Origin: Caulobacterales bacterium
GTDB taxonomy: Bacteria > Pseudomonadota > Alphaproteobacteria > Caulobacterales > Caulobacteraceae
Assembly: GCA_019510435.1 (NCBI GenBank)
Contig: JAEKKJ010000012.1
Coordinates: forward strand, 62,001 to 126,000
Direction: 5' to 3'
Length of the DNA: 64,000 nt
The position numbers and the translations under genes are program-made. Position 1 is the first letter of the stretch; each line of letters opens with the position of its first letter. The notes below the pieces were generated by a model that worked only from the letters and a program-made list of their open reading frames with translations, ran no database searches and was not told where the DNA came from. This document shows, one piece after another, positions 35,295 through 43,446 of this stretch.

Positions 35295-36201
35295 GATGCT
35301 GGGCTACCTCGGCGCGCCGGTGCTGCTGGACGACCTGCTCTACGCGCCCGACAGCTCGCTGCTGAAGCAGACGGTCGACGCCCAGATGCTGTCGATGCTG
35401 AACCTGGCCGGCTTCGGCTTCGCGGCCTGGAGCGACCAGTGGCAGGGCCCGGACGCGCCGCTCTGCTACCGCTCCACCCAGGTCGCGGTGTTCGACAAGA
35501 ACATCCAGGCCATGGCCAAGAAGCTGAGCGCCCGGGCCCTCGTGGCCCACCTGCGCGGGGTGCCCTACCACGCGGCCACCCAGGTCAATCTGGAGAACGT
35601 GCACCCCTTCAACTTCGAGGGCCTGCCCCTGGTCCTGGCCCACAACGGCGACCTGGCGGCCTTCTCGCAGATGCGCTTCGACCTGGTGGAGCACGTCAGG
35701 CCCGAGTTCCGGCGGCTGATCATGGGCTCCTCCGACAGCGCCTGGCTCTACGCCCTGGTGGTCTCGCAGCTGGAGAGCCCGGCAGGCCCGAACACCGCCG
35801 AGGCGCTGGTGCGGGCGGTGGAGCGGACGCTGGCCATCGTGCGCCAGGTGCGCGAGCGCCACGGCATCCGCCGCTCCTCGTCGGTCAACCTGATCCTCGG
35901 CGACGGGCGCAACCTGGTGGCCGTGCGCTTCACCTTCGACTTCGGCGTCTTCGACGTGGCGCCGTTCCAGGGCGGGGTGGAGTTCCTGAGCGCCTGGTAC
36001 ACCCTGGGCCGCGACTACGGCCTGAAGGACGGGGAGTGGAAGATGGTCGCCGGGCCCGAGCGCGCGGACTCGGTGATCGTCGCGTCAGAGCCCCTGACCC
36101 GCGACGTCGCCACCTGGGTGGAGGTGCCGGAGTATTCGGCCCTGATGATGACCCGCGACGAGGCCGGCTGCCACGGCCGGGTGGTGGCCCTGGACGTCTG
36201 A
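35287..36201 (+). CDS. Class II glutamine amidotransferase (YafJ type)
   Basis: Protein of 304 aa whose Cys2 becomes the N-terminal nucleophile after Met removal. Conserved elements include RALVAHLRGVP, NVHPFNFEG, LVLAHNGDLAAF and SDSAWLYAL, matching Ntn-type amidotransferases of the YafJ group. There is no attached synthetase domain, so the ammonia acceptor is unknown. The ATG lies inside the last codons of the cyclic-nucleotide-binding gene, an 8-base overlap. Confidence 0.87.
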   Translation: MCRMLGYLGAPVLLDDLLYAPDSSLLKQTVDAQMLSMLNLAGFGFAAWSDQWQGPDAPLCYRSTQVAVFDKNIQAMAKKLSARALVAHLRGVPYHAATQVNLENVHPFNFEGLPLVLAHNGDLAAFSQMRFDLVEHVRPEFRRLIMGSSDSAWLYALVVSQLESPAGPNTAEALVRAVERTLAIVRQVRERHGIRRSSSVNLILGDGRNLVAVRFTFDFGVFDVAPFQGGVEFLSAWYTLGRDYGLKDGEWKMVAGPERADSVIVASEPLTRDVATWVEVPEYSALMMTRDEAGCHGRVVALDV

Positions 36202-36220
36202 GCGCTCTACGGTCCGCCGC

Positions 36221-36811
36221 ATGGGCGAACTGCGGGACGCGGCGCGCACGCGCAAGAAGATCATGGAGGCCGCCCGCGACGAGTTCGCGGCCCACGGCTT
36301 CGCCGGCGCGCGCATCGAGGCCATCGCCCGCCGGGCCGGCGTCGCCAAGCAGCTGCTCTACCACTACTTCTCCGGCAAGGAGGCCCTGTTCGAGGCGACG
36401 CTGGAGAGCAAGTTCGGCCAGCACCGCCCGGCCGGCGCGGGCGGCGAGGGGCCGGGCGCGGCCTTCGTCCAGCGCTTCCGCACCGCGCTCGCCGACCCGG
36501 TCTGGGTGCGGTTCCTGACCTGGGAGGCGGCCGAGCACGAGCCTTCCGATCAGATCATCGCCGAGGACGTGCGGCGCGAGTCGGTGGCCCGCCAGATGGC
36601 CGCGGTGGCCGAGCGCCAGGCGCGCGGCGAGCTGCCGGCGGACCTTCCCACCGACCTGCTGGTGCTGGCGATCGCGTCCCTCGCCCTCTACCCGCTCGGC
36701 TACGGGCAGATCACCCGCATGGTGGCGGGCCAGGCGCCGGACGACCCGGCGTTCCAGGCGCGCTGGGTGGCGTTCCTCGACCAGTTGGCCCAGCGGCTGG
36801 CTCGGCCATAA
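36221..36811 (+). CDS. TetR family transcriptional regulator
   Basis: Regulator of 196 aa. The N-terminal helix-turn-helix covers about residues 8-54 (TRKKIMEAARDEFAAHGFAGARIEAIARRAGVAKQLLYHYF), and the variable helical ligand domain follows. It starts 20 bases after the amidotransferase gene and ends 71 bases before the molybdenum hydroxylase operon, so it may control either. The gap 36812-36882 has two TTAA tetrads (spacer nine bases) that could be part of an operator. Confidence 0.9.
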   Translation: MGELRDAARTRKKIMEAARDEFAAHGFAGARIEAIARRAGVAKQLLYHYFSGKEALFEATLESKFGQHRPAGAGGEGPGAAFVQRFRTALADPVWVRFLTWEAAEHEPSDQIIAEDVRRESVARQMAAVAERQARGELPADLPTDLLVLAIASLALYPLGYGQITRMVAGQAPDDPAFQARWVAFLDQLAQRLARP

Positions 36812-36882
36812 CTTACCACTTGTCAAATTAAAGTCGCGGGTTAAGCTGAGGGCATCCCAACCCCCAGAGCCCGGAGGCCGTC

Positions 36883-37353
36883 ATGCCCGACGACGGACGC
36901 CTTGCGTTTTCGCTCACCCTCAACGGCGCGCGACGCGATCTCGCGATCGCGCCCTTCGACACCCTGCTGGACGTGATCCGCGACCAGCTGGGCCTGACCG
37001 GCGCCAAGAAGGGGTGCGACATGGGCGCGTGCGGCGCCTGCACCGTCCTGGCCGATGGGCGGCGGATCAAGTCGTGCCTGGCGCTGGCGGCCTCCTACGA
37101 CGGCGCCGCCGTCACAACCATCGAGGGCCTGGAGGGGCCGGAGGGGCTGCATCCGCTGCAGGCGGCGTTCGTGCGCCACGACGCCCTGCAGTGCGGCTAC
37201 TGCACGCCGGGCCAGATCCTGTCCGGCGTTGCCGTGCTCGCGGAGGGCGTGCGTGACGCGGCGGAGATCCGCGAGGCCATGAGCGGCAACCTCTGCCGGT
37301 GCGGCGCGCATCCCAACATCGTCGCCGCCATCGCCGAAGTGGGTGGCCTGTGA
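36883..37353 (+). CDS. Molybdenum hydroxylase small subunit, two [2Fe-2S] clusters
   Basis: Electron-transfer subunit of 156 aa. The plant-type cluster is ligated by Cys45, Cys50, Cys53 and Cys65; the second by Cys104, Cys107, Cys138 and Cys140. It belongs to the xanthine dehydrogenase family and passes electrons from the molybdenum site to the FAD subunit. There is no Tat signal, so the enzyme should be cytoplasmic, unlike periplasmic PaoABC. Its stop overlaps the GTG of the next gene. Confidence 0.93.
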   Translation: MPDDGRLAFSLTLNGARRDLAIAPFDTLLDVIRDQLGLTGAKKGCDMGACGACTVLADGRRIKSCLALAASYDGAAVTTIEGLEGPEGLHPLQAAFVRHDALQCGYCTPGQILSGVAVLAEGVRDAAEIREAMSGNLCRCGAHPNIVAAIAEVGGL

Positions 37354-38342
37354 GCGGGGCAGCATTCCGCTACGCCCGGGCGGCGGATCCTGCGGCGGCG
37401 GTGACGCTGGGGGCGGCGCCTGGCGCGGCGTTCCTGGCCGGCGGCACCGACCTGCTGCAGCTCTGGAAGGCCGGCGTCCAGGCCCCGGCCCAGGTGGTGG
37501 ACATCTCGCGGCTGCCGTTGGCGACGGTCGCCGCTGAGGCGGACGGGCTGAAGCTCGGCGCGCTCGCCCGGTTGCACGACGTGGCGGCCCATCCGGACGT
37601 GGCGCGCGACTATCCCCTGGTGGCCGAGGCGATCCTGGCCAGCGCCAGCGGCCAGGTGCGCCACATGGCCAGCGTCGGCGGCAACCTGCTGCAGCGCACC
37701 CGCTGCGTCTACTTCCGCGGCGGCGAGGGCCTGGCCTGCAACAAGCGCGCGCCGGGCTCCGGTTGCGGGGCGCTGGAGGGCGAGAACCGCCAGCACGCCC
37801 TGTTCGGTGGCAGCGCGGCCTGCGTGGCGACCCATGCCTCGGACCTCGCCGTGGCGCTGGTGGCGCTGGACGCGGAGGTCGAGGTGCTGTCGGCCGCGGG
37901 CTCGCGGCGGCTGCCGCTGGCCGAGCTCTACCGCCAGCCGGGCGAGGCGCCGGAGCGCGACACCACCCTGGCGCCGGGGGAGCTGATCGCGGCGGTGCAG
38001 GTGGCGGACGCGGCGCGGTTCGCCGGCCGCTCGACCTATCTGAAGGTCCGCGACCGGGCCTCCTTCGAGTTCGCGGTGGTGTCGGTGGCTGCGGCGCTGG
38101 TGGTCGCGGGCGGGCGGATCGCCGAGGCGCGGCTGGCGGCCGGCGGGGTCGGGACCGTGCCCTGGCGCCTCGACGCGGCGGAGGCGGCGCTGGTCGGCCA
38201 GCCGGTGGGGCCGGACGCCTTCGCCGCCGCCGGGGCGGCCGCGACCGAAGGGGCCCAGCCCCTGGCTCACAACGGCTTCAAGGTCGAGCTGCTGCGCCGC
38301 GCCGTGGTGCGGGCGCTGGAAACCGTGGGAGGCCAGGCATGA
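37350..38342 (+). CDS. Molybdenum hydroxylase FAD subunit with extra Cys cluster (PaoB-like)
   Basis: FAD-binding subunit of 330 aa. The flavin motif FLAGGTDLLQL is at about 28-38 and the second, ASVGGNLLQRTRC, at 107-119. Cys119, Cys130, Cys139 and Cys158 sit in a CVYFRG...CNKRAPGSGC arrangement matching the extra [4Fe-4S] cluster of E. coli PaoB (YagS). The start is GTG 37350, fixed by a GTGA overlap. Its own stop overlaps the ATG of the large subunit. Confidence 0.9.
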   Translation: MSGAAFRYARAADPAAAVTLGAAPGAAFLAGGTDLLQLWKAGVQAPAQVVDISRLPLATVAAEADGLKLGALARLHDVAAHPDVARDYPLVAEAILASASGQVRHMASVGGNLLQRTRCVYFRGGEGLACNKRAPGSGCGALEGENRQHALFGGSAACVATHASDLAVALVALDAEVEVLSAAGSRRLPLAELYRQPGEAPERDTTLAPGELIAAVQVADAARFAGRSTYLKVRDRASFEFAVVSVAAALVVAGGRIAEARLAAGGVGTVPWRLDAAEAALVGQPVGPDAFAAAGAAATEGAQPLAHNGFKVELLRRAVVRALETVGGQA

Positions 38343-40495
38343 GCGCGGATCTTCGCATCGAGGCGGCGCTGAAGGTCGCCGGCCGCGCCGTCTTCCCCGC
38401 CGAAACCCCGGCGACGGGACTGCTGTACGCGGCCCTGGTGGAGGCGCCCGTCGCCAGCGGCGAGCTGCGGGCCCTCGACCCGACGGCGGCCCGCGCCGTC
38501 CCGGGCTTCGTGGACATTGTCGGCCACGCCGAAGCCGAGGGCCTCAAGGCCTCCAGCAACACCGCCCTGATCCGCGAGCGGACGATCCACTTCGCGGGCC
38601 AGCCGCTGGCGCTGGTGGTCGCCGAGAGCCCGGGCGCGGCGGAGCAGGCCGCGCGGGCGGTGCGGCTGGAGATCGAGGCCCGGCCGGCAGTCACGGCCCT
38701 CGACCAGGCCCTGGACCAGGCGTACGCGCCCAAGCTTGCCGGCCGCGTTCCGGCGGAGACCCGGCGCGGAGACGCCGCGACGGCCATCGCTGGCGCACAC
38801 CTGGTGGTGCGCGGGCGCTACGAGACCGCGGTCAACAACCACCATCCGATGGAGCCGCACGCGGCGGTCTGCGTCTGGGAGGGCGAGCGCCCGACGGTGC
38901 ACACCAACACCCAGGCGGTGTTCGGCACGCGGGCGGCCATCGCCCACGCCTTCCAGCTGCCGGCCGACGACATCCGCGTGGTGGCCCGCTACCTGGGCGG
39001 CGGGTTCGGCTGCAAGGGGCCGCTGTGGTGGCCCTGGATGTTCCTGGCCATGATCGCCGCGCGGCGGGCCGGTCGGCCGGTCCGGCTGGAGCTCAGCCGC
39101 GCCCAGCTCTTCACTCTGGTGGGCCGCCGGCAGGAGACGGTGCAGGAGCTGGCCCTGGGCTTCGGCGCAGACGGCCGGCTCGTCGGCATCGAGCACGACG
39201 TCCTGGCCCAGACCTCCACCCACGGCGAATATGTCGACGCAACGGCGGCGGTCTCGCGCTGGCTCTACGCCTGCCCGAATGTGAGCACGACCCACCGGCT
39301 GGTGCGCACCAACGAGCCGCAGCCGATCCCCATGCGCGCACCCGGCGTGGCGCCCGGGACCTTCGCCCTGGAGTCCGCCCTGGACGAGGCGGCCGAGCGA
39401 CTGGGCCTCGATCCGGTGGAGCTGCGCGTCCGCAACTTCGCCGACCGCGACCAGCAGGCCGACAAGCCCTGGTCCTCCAACGGCCTGCTGGAGTGCTACC
39501 GCGTGGGCGCGGAGCGGTTCGGCTGGGCCGGGCGGCCGGCGCCCGGCGCGGCGCGGGACGGGCGCTGGCGGCTGGGCAGCGGCATGGCGACGGCCTGCTA
39601 TCCGGTGCACCGCCAGCCGGCCTCGGCGCGGGTGCGCATAAGCGGCGAGGGCGCGCTCACGGTCCAGTGCGGCACCCAGGACATGGGCTCTGGCACCTAT
39701 ACCGTCCTCGGCCAGATGGCGGCCGCGCAGCTGGGCGTGGCGATGGCCGACGTGACGGTGGAGCTGGGCGACACCTGGCTGCCCGAGGGGCCCTATTCCG
39801 GCGGCTCCATGGTGACGCTCAGCATCCTGCCGGCGGCGGAGGCGGCGGCACGGCAGGTGCGGGCGCAGCTGGCCGAGCTGGCGGTGACGGACGAGGCCTC
39901 GCCGCTGGCGGGGCTGCCGGTGGAGGACCTGGAGTTCGCGGACGGCCTGGTCCGCAGCCGCAGTGGCAACGCCGCCGAGCCGCTGGTCGACCTGCTGCGC
40001 CGCCGTGCGCCTGCCGGCCTGGAAGCAGAAGCCTCGGCTACGCCGCCCGAGGCGTCGGACGTCAGCGGCATGGGCTATGGCGCGGTCTTCGTGGAGGTGG
40101 GGATCGACCCGGACCTCGGGGAGTTGCGGGTGCGCCGGGTGACCGCCGCCTACGCCGCGGGCCGCATCCTCAATCCGCTGCTGGCGAAGAGCCAGCACGT
40201 GGGCGGGCTGATCGGCGGCATCGGCATGGCGCTGCACGAGCGCACCGTCACCGACCGCGCCACCGGCCGCATCCTGGGCGACGGCTTCGCCGACTACCTG
40301 ATCCCGGTCCACGCCGACATGCCGGAGTTCGACATCGCCCTGGTGGACGAGCACGACCCGCACCTGCCCGGCGGGGTGAAAGGCATCGGCATGCTGGGCT
40401 CGGCGGGGGTGCAGGCGGCCATCGCCAACGCGGTGCATGACGCCATCGGCCGGCGCGTCCGCCACCTGCCGATCCGCATCGAGGACCTGCTTTAA
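38339..40495 (+). CDS. Molybdenum hydroxylase large subunit, catalytic Glu replaced by Met
   Basis: Molybdopterin-binding subunit of 718 aa, PaoC/YagR-like. It shows GGGFGCKG near residue 220, the RAPGVAPGTFALE segment, CGTQDMGSGTYTVLGQMAA and GGLIGGIGMALHE. In relatives the segment before the last helix reads G-x-GE, where the Glu is the catalytic base; here it reads KGIGMLGSAGVQAAIANAV, placing Met685 at that position. The rest of the fold appears intact and in frame. Substrate is unknown (aldehyde or heteroaromatic in relatives). No dedicated XdhC/PaoD-type maturation gene is in the window. Confidence 0.9.
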   Translation: MSADLRIEAALKVAGRAVFPAETPATGLLYAALVEAPVASGELRALDPTAARAVPGFVDIVGHAEAEGLKASSNTALIRERTIHFAGQPLALVVAESPGAAEQAARAVRLEIEARPAVTALDQALDQAYAPKLAGRVPAETRRGDAATAIAGAHLVVRGRYETAVNNHHPMEPHAAVCVWEGERPTVHTNTQAVFGTRAAIAHAFQLPADDIRVVARYLGGGFGCKGPLWWPWMFLAMIAARRAGRPVRLELSRAQLFTLVGRRQETVQELALGFGADGRLVGIEHDVLAQTSTHGEYVDATAAVSRWLYACPNVSTTHRLVRTNEPQPIPMRAPGVAPGTFALESALDEAAERLGLDPVELRVRNFADRDQQADKPWSSNGLLECYRVGAERFGWAGRPAPGAARDGRWRLGSGMATACYPVHRQPASARVRISGEGALTVQCGTQDMGSGTYTVLGQMAAAQLGVAMADVTVELGDTWLPEGPYSGGSMVTLSILPAAEAAARQVRAQLAELAVTDEASPLAGLPVEDLEFADGLVRSRSGNAAEPLVDLLRRRAPAGLEAEASATPPEASDVSGMGYGAVFVEVGIDPDLGELRVRRVTAAYAAGRILNPLLAKSQHVGGLIGGIGMALHERTVTDRATGRILGDGFADYLIPVHADMPEFDIALVDEHDPHLPGGVKGIGMLGSAGVQAAIANAVHDAIGRRVRHLPIRIEDLL

Positions 40496-40509
40496 GCCAC
40501 CCCGAATCG

Positions 40510-40540
40510 AAAACGGCTCCAGCGCCGGGCGCTGGAGCCG
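40510..40540 (-). terminator. Intrinsic terminator after rpsL
   Basis: An 11-bp perfect stem (CGGCTCCAGCG/CGCTGGAGCCG, 40514-40524 and 40530-40540) with a 5-base loop is followed on the minus strand by TTTT. It lies 25 bases past the rpsL stop and faces the end of the molybdenum operon, which it could also terminate. Confidence 0.85.
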
Positions 40541-40564
40541 TCGAAACTCGAAGAGGAAGCGCGC

Positions 40565-40936
40565 TTACTTCGGGCGCTTGGCGCCGTAGCGCGAACGCTT
40601 CTGGTTACGGCCCTTCACGCCTTGCGTGTCCAGCACGCCGCGGACGACGCGGTAGCGCACGCCCGGAAGGTCGTTCGGGCCGCCGCCCATGATCAGGACC
40701 ACGGAGTGTTCCTGCAGGTTGTGGCCCTCGCCGGGGATGTAGGCGATCACTTCCTTGCGGTTCGTCAGACGGACCTTGGCCACCTTCCGCAGCGCCGAGT
40801 TCGGCTTACGCGGCGTCGTGGTGTAGACGCGCGTGCAGACGCCGCGCGCCTGCGGGTTGCCGGCCAGGCCCGGGGTGGTCGACTTGGCCACCGTGGGCTT
40901 GCGGGGCTTGCGGATGAGTTGGTTGATCGTCGGCAT
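40565..40936 (-). CDS. rpsL: 30S ribosomal protein S12, variant residues at 43 and 88
   Basis: Ribosomal protein of 123 aa in the decoding centre. Most of the core is canonical ([52 protein letters not shown]). Residue 43, Lys in E. coli, is Arg here, and residue 88, also Lys in E. coli, is Asn within [10 protein letters not shown]. The modifiable Asp89 is kept. The gene stands alone: a terminator follows and no rpsG, fusA or tuf is present. A TTGACT hexamer about 55 bases upstream on the minus strand may be its -35 box. Whether this is the only rpsL copy cannot be told from the window. Confidence 0.95.
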   Translation of the reverse strand: MPTINQLIRKPRKPTVAKSTTPGLAGNPQARGVCTRVYTTTPRKPNSALRKVAKVRLTNRKEVIAYIPGEGHNLQEHSVVLIMGGGPNDLPGVRYRVVRGVLDTQGVKGRNQKRSRYGAKRPK

Positions 40937-41246
40937 TCAAAAAGCGTCCATCAGAGCGAGGCGTGCACCTATGCGGATGGGACGTCCAAGTCAAGTGCGC
41001 GGACGCCGATCCGGGCGCTGCGGCCGGTGAGGATCGGCCAGCCTCGAGACGTCGCGGCAGCGCCGGCTCTGTCTATTTGTCCACGAACCACACGAACCAC
41101 ACGAACAGGCTCGCAGGTGCGCAGCGGCGGGGTCGCCGGGACCCGTTCGTGTGGTTCGTGTGGTTTGTGGACCAAAATACCGGCGCCTGCGGCGCCCCGG
41201 CCTATCCGGTTCGCTCAGCAGGAACCGTCGCACGCACCCCCGCGCC
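40937..41246. other. Intergenic region upstream of rpsL with an inverted tandem-9-mer element
   Basis: This 310-base stretch holds the rpsL leader and probable promoter (about 40937-41000) and the palindromic element 41076-41175, listed separately. I see no gene in it; short frames on both strands run through the repeat and are artefacts of it. Confidence 0.7.
41076..41175. repeat. Inverted element with arms of tandem CCACACGAA units
   Basis: The left arm (41076-41106) and right arm (41145-41175) are 31 bases each and match as reverse complements at 29 positions. Each arm consists of tandem 9-mers, CCACACGAA with a variant first unit. The 38-base centre is GC-rich and not repeated. Transcribed, it would form a very long hairpin. 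A similar design with a different 9-mer occurs at 56426-56524. Confidence 0.85.
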
Positions 41247-41429
41247 CTATCGCTTCTTCCCGAGCTCGGCGGCGATGTCCTTGGTCAGGCGCCCGACCTT
41301 GCGATGTGCGGCCGTGATCTGGTCGCGGGTCACGCCCCAGCGCTTCGTCCAGTATTCGACGGCCTTGCGCTCGGACAGGTCGAGCCGCTCCTTGTCGATG
41401 AAGCCGCGCTTGTCCTTCAGGCCGGCCAT
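41247..41429 (-). CDS. DUF3606-like small protein
   Basis: A 60-aa protein with the pattern LDLSERKAVEYWTKRWGVTRDQITAAHRKVGRLTKDIAAEL, which matches DUF3606: a strand with Asp-Leu-Ser, then Tyr-Trp and a two-helix unit ending in a Val-Gly turn. Function is unknown for the family. ATG 41429 is chosen over an upstream start at 41444 because it is closer to the family start and has GGGAG upstream. Confidence 0.75.
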   Translation of the reverse strand: MAGLKDKRGFIDKERLDLSERKAVEYWTKRWGVTRDQITAAHRKVGRLTKDIAAELGKKR

Positions 41430-41547
41430 TGATCGTGCTCCCACCGTTCGTCCGAAGCTTTGCAGCCTAGCACGGGCTGCTGGCGGAACAGTCCGCCTTG
41501 GCTAGGTCTTAGTAGGACGCCAGGGCTCCATCGCGGAGGACTTACGG

Positions 41548-42540
41548 GTGGCCGCAGACCGCGCCATCGGCATCGGCGGCTCGTCCGGGGCCATCGAGGC
41601 GCTGAAGACGATCCTCGCCGCGCTTCCATCGACGCTGGAGGCGCCGGTGTTGATCACCGCGCACGTGGGCGCCATCGGGCTCAACCGGCTGGCCGACATC
41701 TTCGATGCGGTCACGCCGCTGGAGGTCGTCTCGGCGGAGGACGGGGCGCTGGCGCGGGGCGGCCGGGCCTATGTGGCGCCGGCCGACCACCACCTGCTGG
41801 TGCTGGACGGGGTGATCCGCCTGGGCCGGGGGCCGCGCGAAAACCTGTCGCGGCCGGCCATCGACCCGCTCTTCCGCTCGCTGGGGCTGTCCTACGGCTC
41901 GGGCGCGGTGGGCGTGCTGCTGTCGGGCTACCTGAACGACGGCGCCGCGGGCCTTGCGGACCTGAAGCGTTGCGGCGGCCTCACCGTGGTGCAGAACCCG
42001 GCCGACGCCGAGGTGGAGGACATGCCGATCGCCGCGCTCCGGGCCAGCGACGTCGACTATCGCGCATCCGCGGGCGAGATCGCTGCGTTGCTGCAGCGGC
42101 TGGTGGCGGCCGAGCCCCCCGCGCCGCCGGCCCACCCGCCGGCTCACCCACCGGACGACATCGCAGTCGAGGTGGACATCGCGCTGGGACGGCCGGTGGA
42201 CAGCCGGGTGATCGAGATCATCGCCGATCCGGTCGCCCTGTCGTGTCCCGCCTGTGGCGGCGTCCTCTCGCAGATGCGGCGGTCCTCGCCCGTCCGCTAC
42301 CGCTGCCAGGTGGGACATGGCTACACCGGCGAGATCCTGGCCACGCAGAAGGAGGCGGCCACGGACGAAGCCGTGCGCGTGGCGCTGCGGATCATCGAGG
42401 AGCGGGCCACGCTGATGCAACGCATGGCCGACGACGCGCGCCGCCAGGGGCGGATCCGCGCAGCGGAGATGTTCCAAGCGCGGCTGGTCGACTGCCGCGC
42501 CTACGCCGACACCCTGCGGCGGGCGGTGACGGGGGTGTGA
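41548..42540 (+). CDS. Orphan CheB-type methylesterase with zinc-ribbon-like tail
   Basis: Protein of 330 aa. The first 185 residues are a CheB methylesterase domain with the serine motif IGGSSGAIEAL, the His in TAHVG and the Asp in LLSGYLNDGAAGL. There is no receiver domain. A Pro-rich linker (about 190-205) leads to a C-terminal segment with CPACGG and CQVGH, likely a metal ribbon, and a helical end. No chemotaxis genes lie nearby, so its target is unknown. It starts with GTG at 41548. Confidence 0.82.
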   Translation: MAADRAIGIGGSSGAIEALKTILAALPSTLEAPVLITAHVGAIGLNRLADIFDAVTPLEVVSAEDGALARGGRAYVAPADHHLLVLDGVIRLGRGPRENLSRPAIDPLFRSLGLSYGSGAVGVLLSGYLNDGAAGLADLKRCGGLTVVQNPADAEVEDMPIAALRASDVDYRASAGEIAALLQRLVAAEPPAPPAHPPAHPPDDIAVEVDIALGRPVDSRVIEIIADPVALSCPACGGVLSQMRRSSPVRYRCQVGHGYTGEILATQKEAATDEAVRVALRIIEERATLMQRMADDARRQGRIRAAEMFQARLVDCRAYADTLRRAVTGV

Positions 42541-42582
42541 GGGGCGAAGTCAGCGCGCCGCATGGTCGCCGCCGAGACGCGC

Positions 42583-42659
42583 TGGCGGCCCGGGAGGGAC
42601 TCGAACCCCCGACCTTGGCTTTAGGAAAGCCCTGCTCTATCCGGCTGAGCTACCGGGCC
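42583..42659 (-). tRNA. tRNA-Arg (anticodon CCT)
   Basis: Cloverleaf on the minus strand: acceptor GGCCCGG pairs with CCGGGCC, followed by discriminator G and an encoded CCA. The D arm has AGCTCAGCCGGATAGAGC. The anticodon loop TTCCTAA gives CCT, reading AGG (Arg). The T arm has GGTTCGAGTCC. Length is 77 with CCA. No integrase or attachment-site repeat is seen beside it. Confidence 0.95.
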
Positions 42660-42700
42660 GCAGCGCAGGCGGTGGGTAGCGCACTCCGCGGACACAGCTC

Positions 42701-42732
42701 AAACGAAAACGCCCGGCGTTGGGGCCGGGCGT
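42701..42732 (-). terminator. Intrinsic terminator after carD
   Basis: A 9-bp perfect stem (ACGCCCGGC/GCCGGGCGT, 42709-42717 and 42724-42732) with a 6-base loop is followed on the minus strand by TTTTCGTTT. It lies 25 bases past the carD stop. Confidence 0.82.
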
Positions 42733-42756
42733 CTCGTATCGTCCGTCGTGGAAGGA

Positions 42757-43272
42757 TCAGGCCGCCGCGGCGGTGGTCTTCACGAGCGACTTGTTGAGCA
42801 TGGCGATGGCCGCGTCGCGGTCGATGCGCTCGATGGCGGCGACTTCGCGGGCCATGCGGTCCAGGGCGCTCTCGTAGAGCTGGCGCTCGGAATAGGACTG
42901 CTCGGGCTGGTTCTCGGCGCGGTGCAGGTCGCGCACCACCTCGGCGATGGAGATCAGGTCGCCGGAGTTGATCTTGGCTTCGTACTCCTGGGCCCGGCGC
43001 GACCACATGGTCCGCTTCACCCGGGCGCGGCCCTTGAGGGTCGTGAGGGCCCTGGACACCACGCCGGTCTCGGCCAGCGGGCGCAGGCCCGCGGTCTTGG
43101 CCTTGGCGGTGGGAACGCGCAGCGTCATCTTCTCGTGGTCGAAGGTGATCACGTACACTTCAAGCTTCAGACCGGCGACTTCCTGGGTCTCGATCCCTTG
43201 CACCTGGCCGACCCCGTGGGCCGGATAGACGACGTGGTCACCGACCTGGAACTCGGTACCGCTCTTGCTCAT
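42757..43272 (-). CDS. carD: CarD family RNA polymerase-binding regulator
   Basis: Transcription factor of 171 aa that binds the RNA polymerase beta subunit and stabilises open complexes. The N-terminal RNA polymerase-interaction domain begins FQVGDHVVYPAHGVGQVQGI; a C-terminal helical domain contains the conserved MWSRRAQEYEAKINSGD. ATG 43272 gives the usual family start; the open frame upstream to 43383 is not protein-like. The next upstream gene on this strand is fdxA. Confidence 0.92.
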   Translation of the reverse strand: MSKSGTEFQVGDHVVYPAHGVGQVQGIETQEVAGLKLEVYVITFDHEKMTLRVPTAKAKTAGLRPLAETGVVSRALTTLKGRARVKRTMWSRRAQEYEAKINSGDLISIAEVVRDLHRAENQPEQSYSERQLYESALDRMAREVAAIERIDRDAAIAMLNKSLVKTTAAAA

Positions 43273-43446
43273 CGAATTACCTCTCAATCCGTCCGCGTCT
43301 CCGCGGCACTTCCGTCGCGAGCCTCCGAAAAGCGACAAGACCATCCTTCCCGCGAAAAGCGTCGCGGTGATGGCGTCACTCAAGTACGGAAGCTGACCTC
43401 TTCAGACACCCTTCGCCCGTTCCGGCAGGGGGCGCCGGACGGCTGT

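Noticed and set aside
41060-41180. CRISPR-like array because of repeated 9-mers
   Set aside because: Units are contiguous without spacers and arranged as two inverted arms; no cas genes.
42583-42659. tRNA-Arg as an integration site for a mobile element
   Set aside because: No integrase, no direct repeat of the tRNA end and no compositional change on either side.
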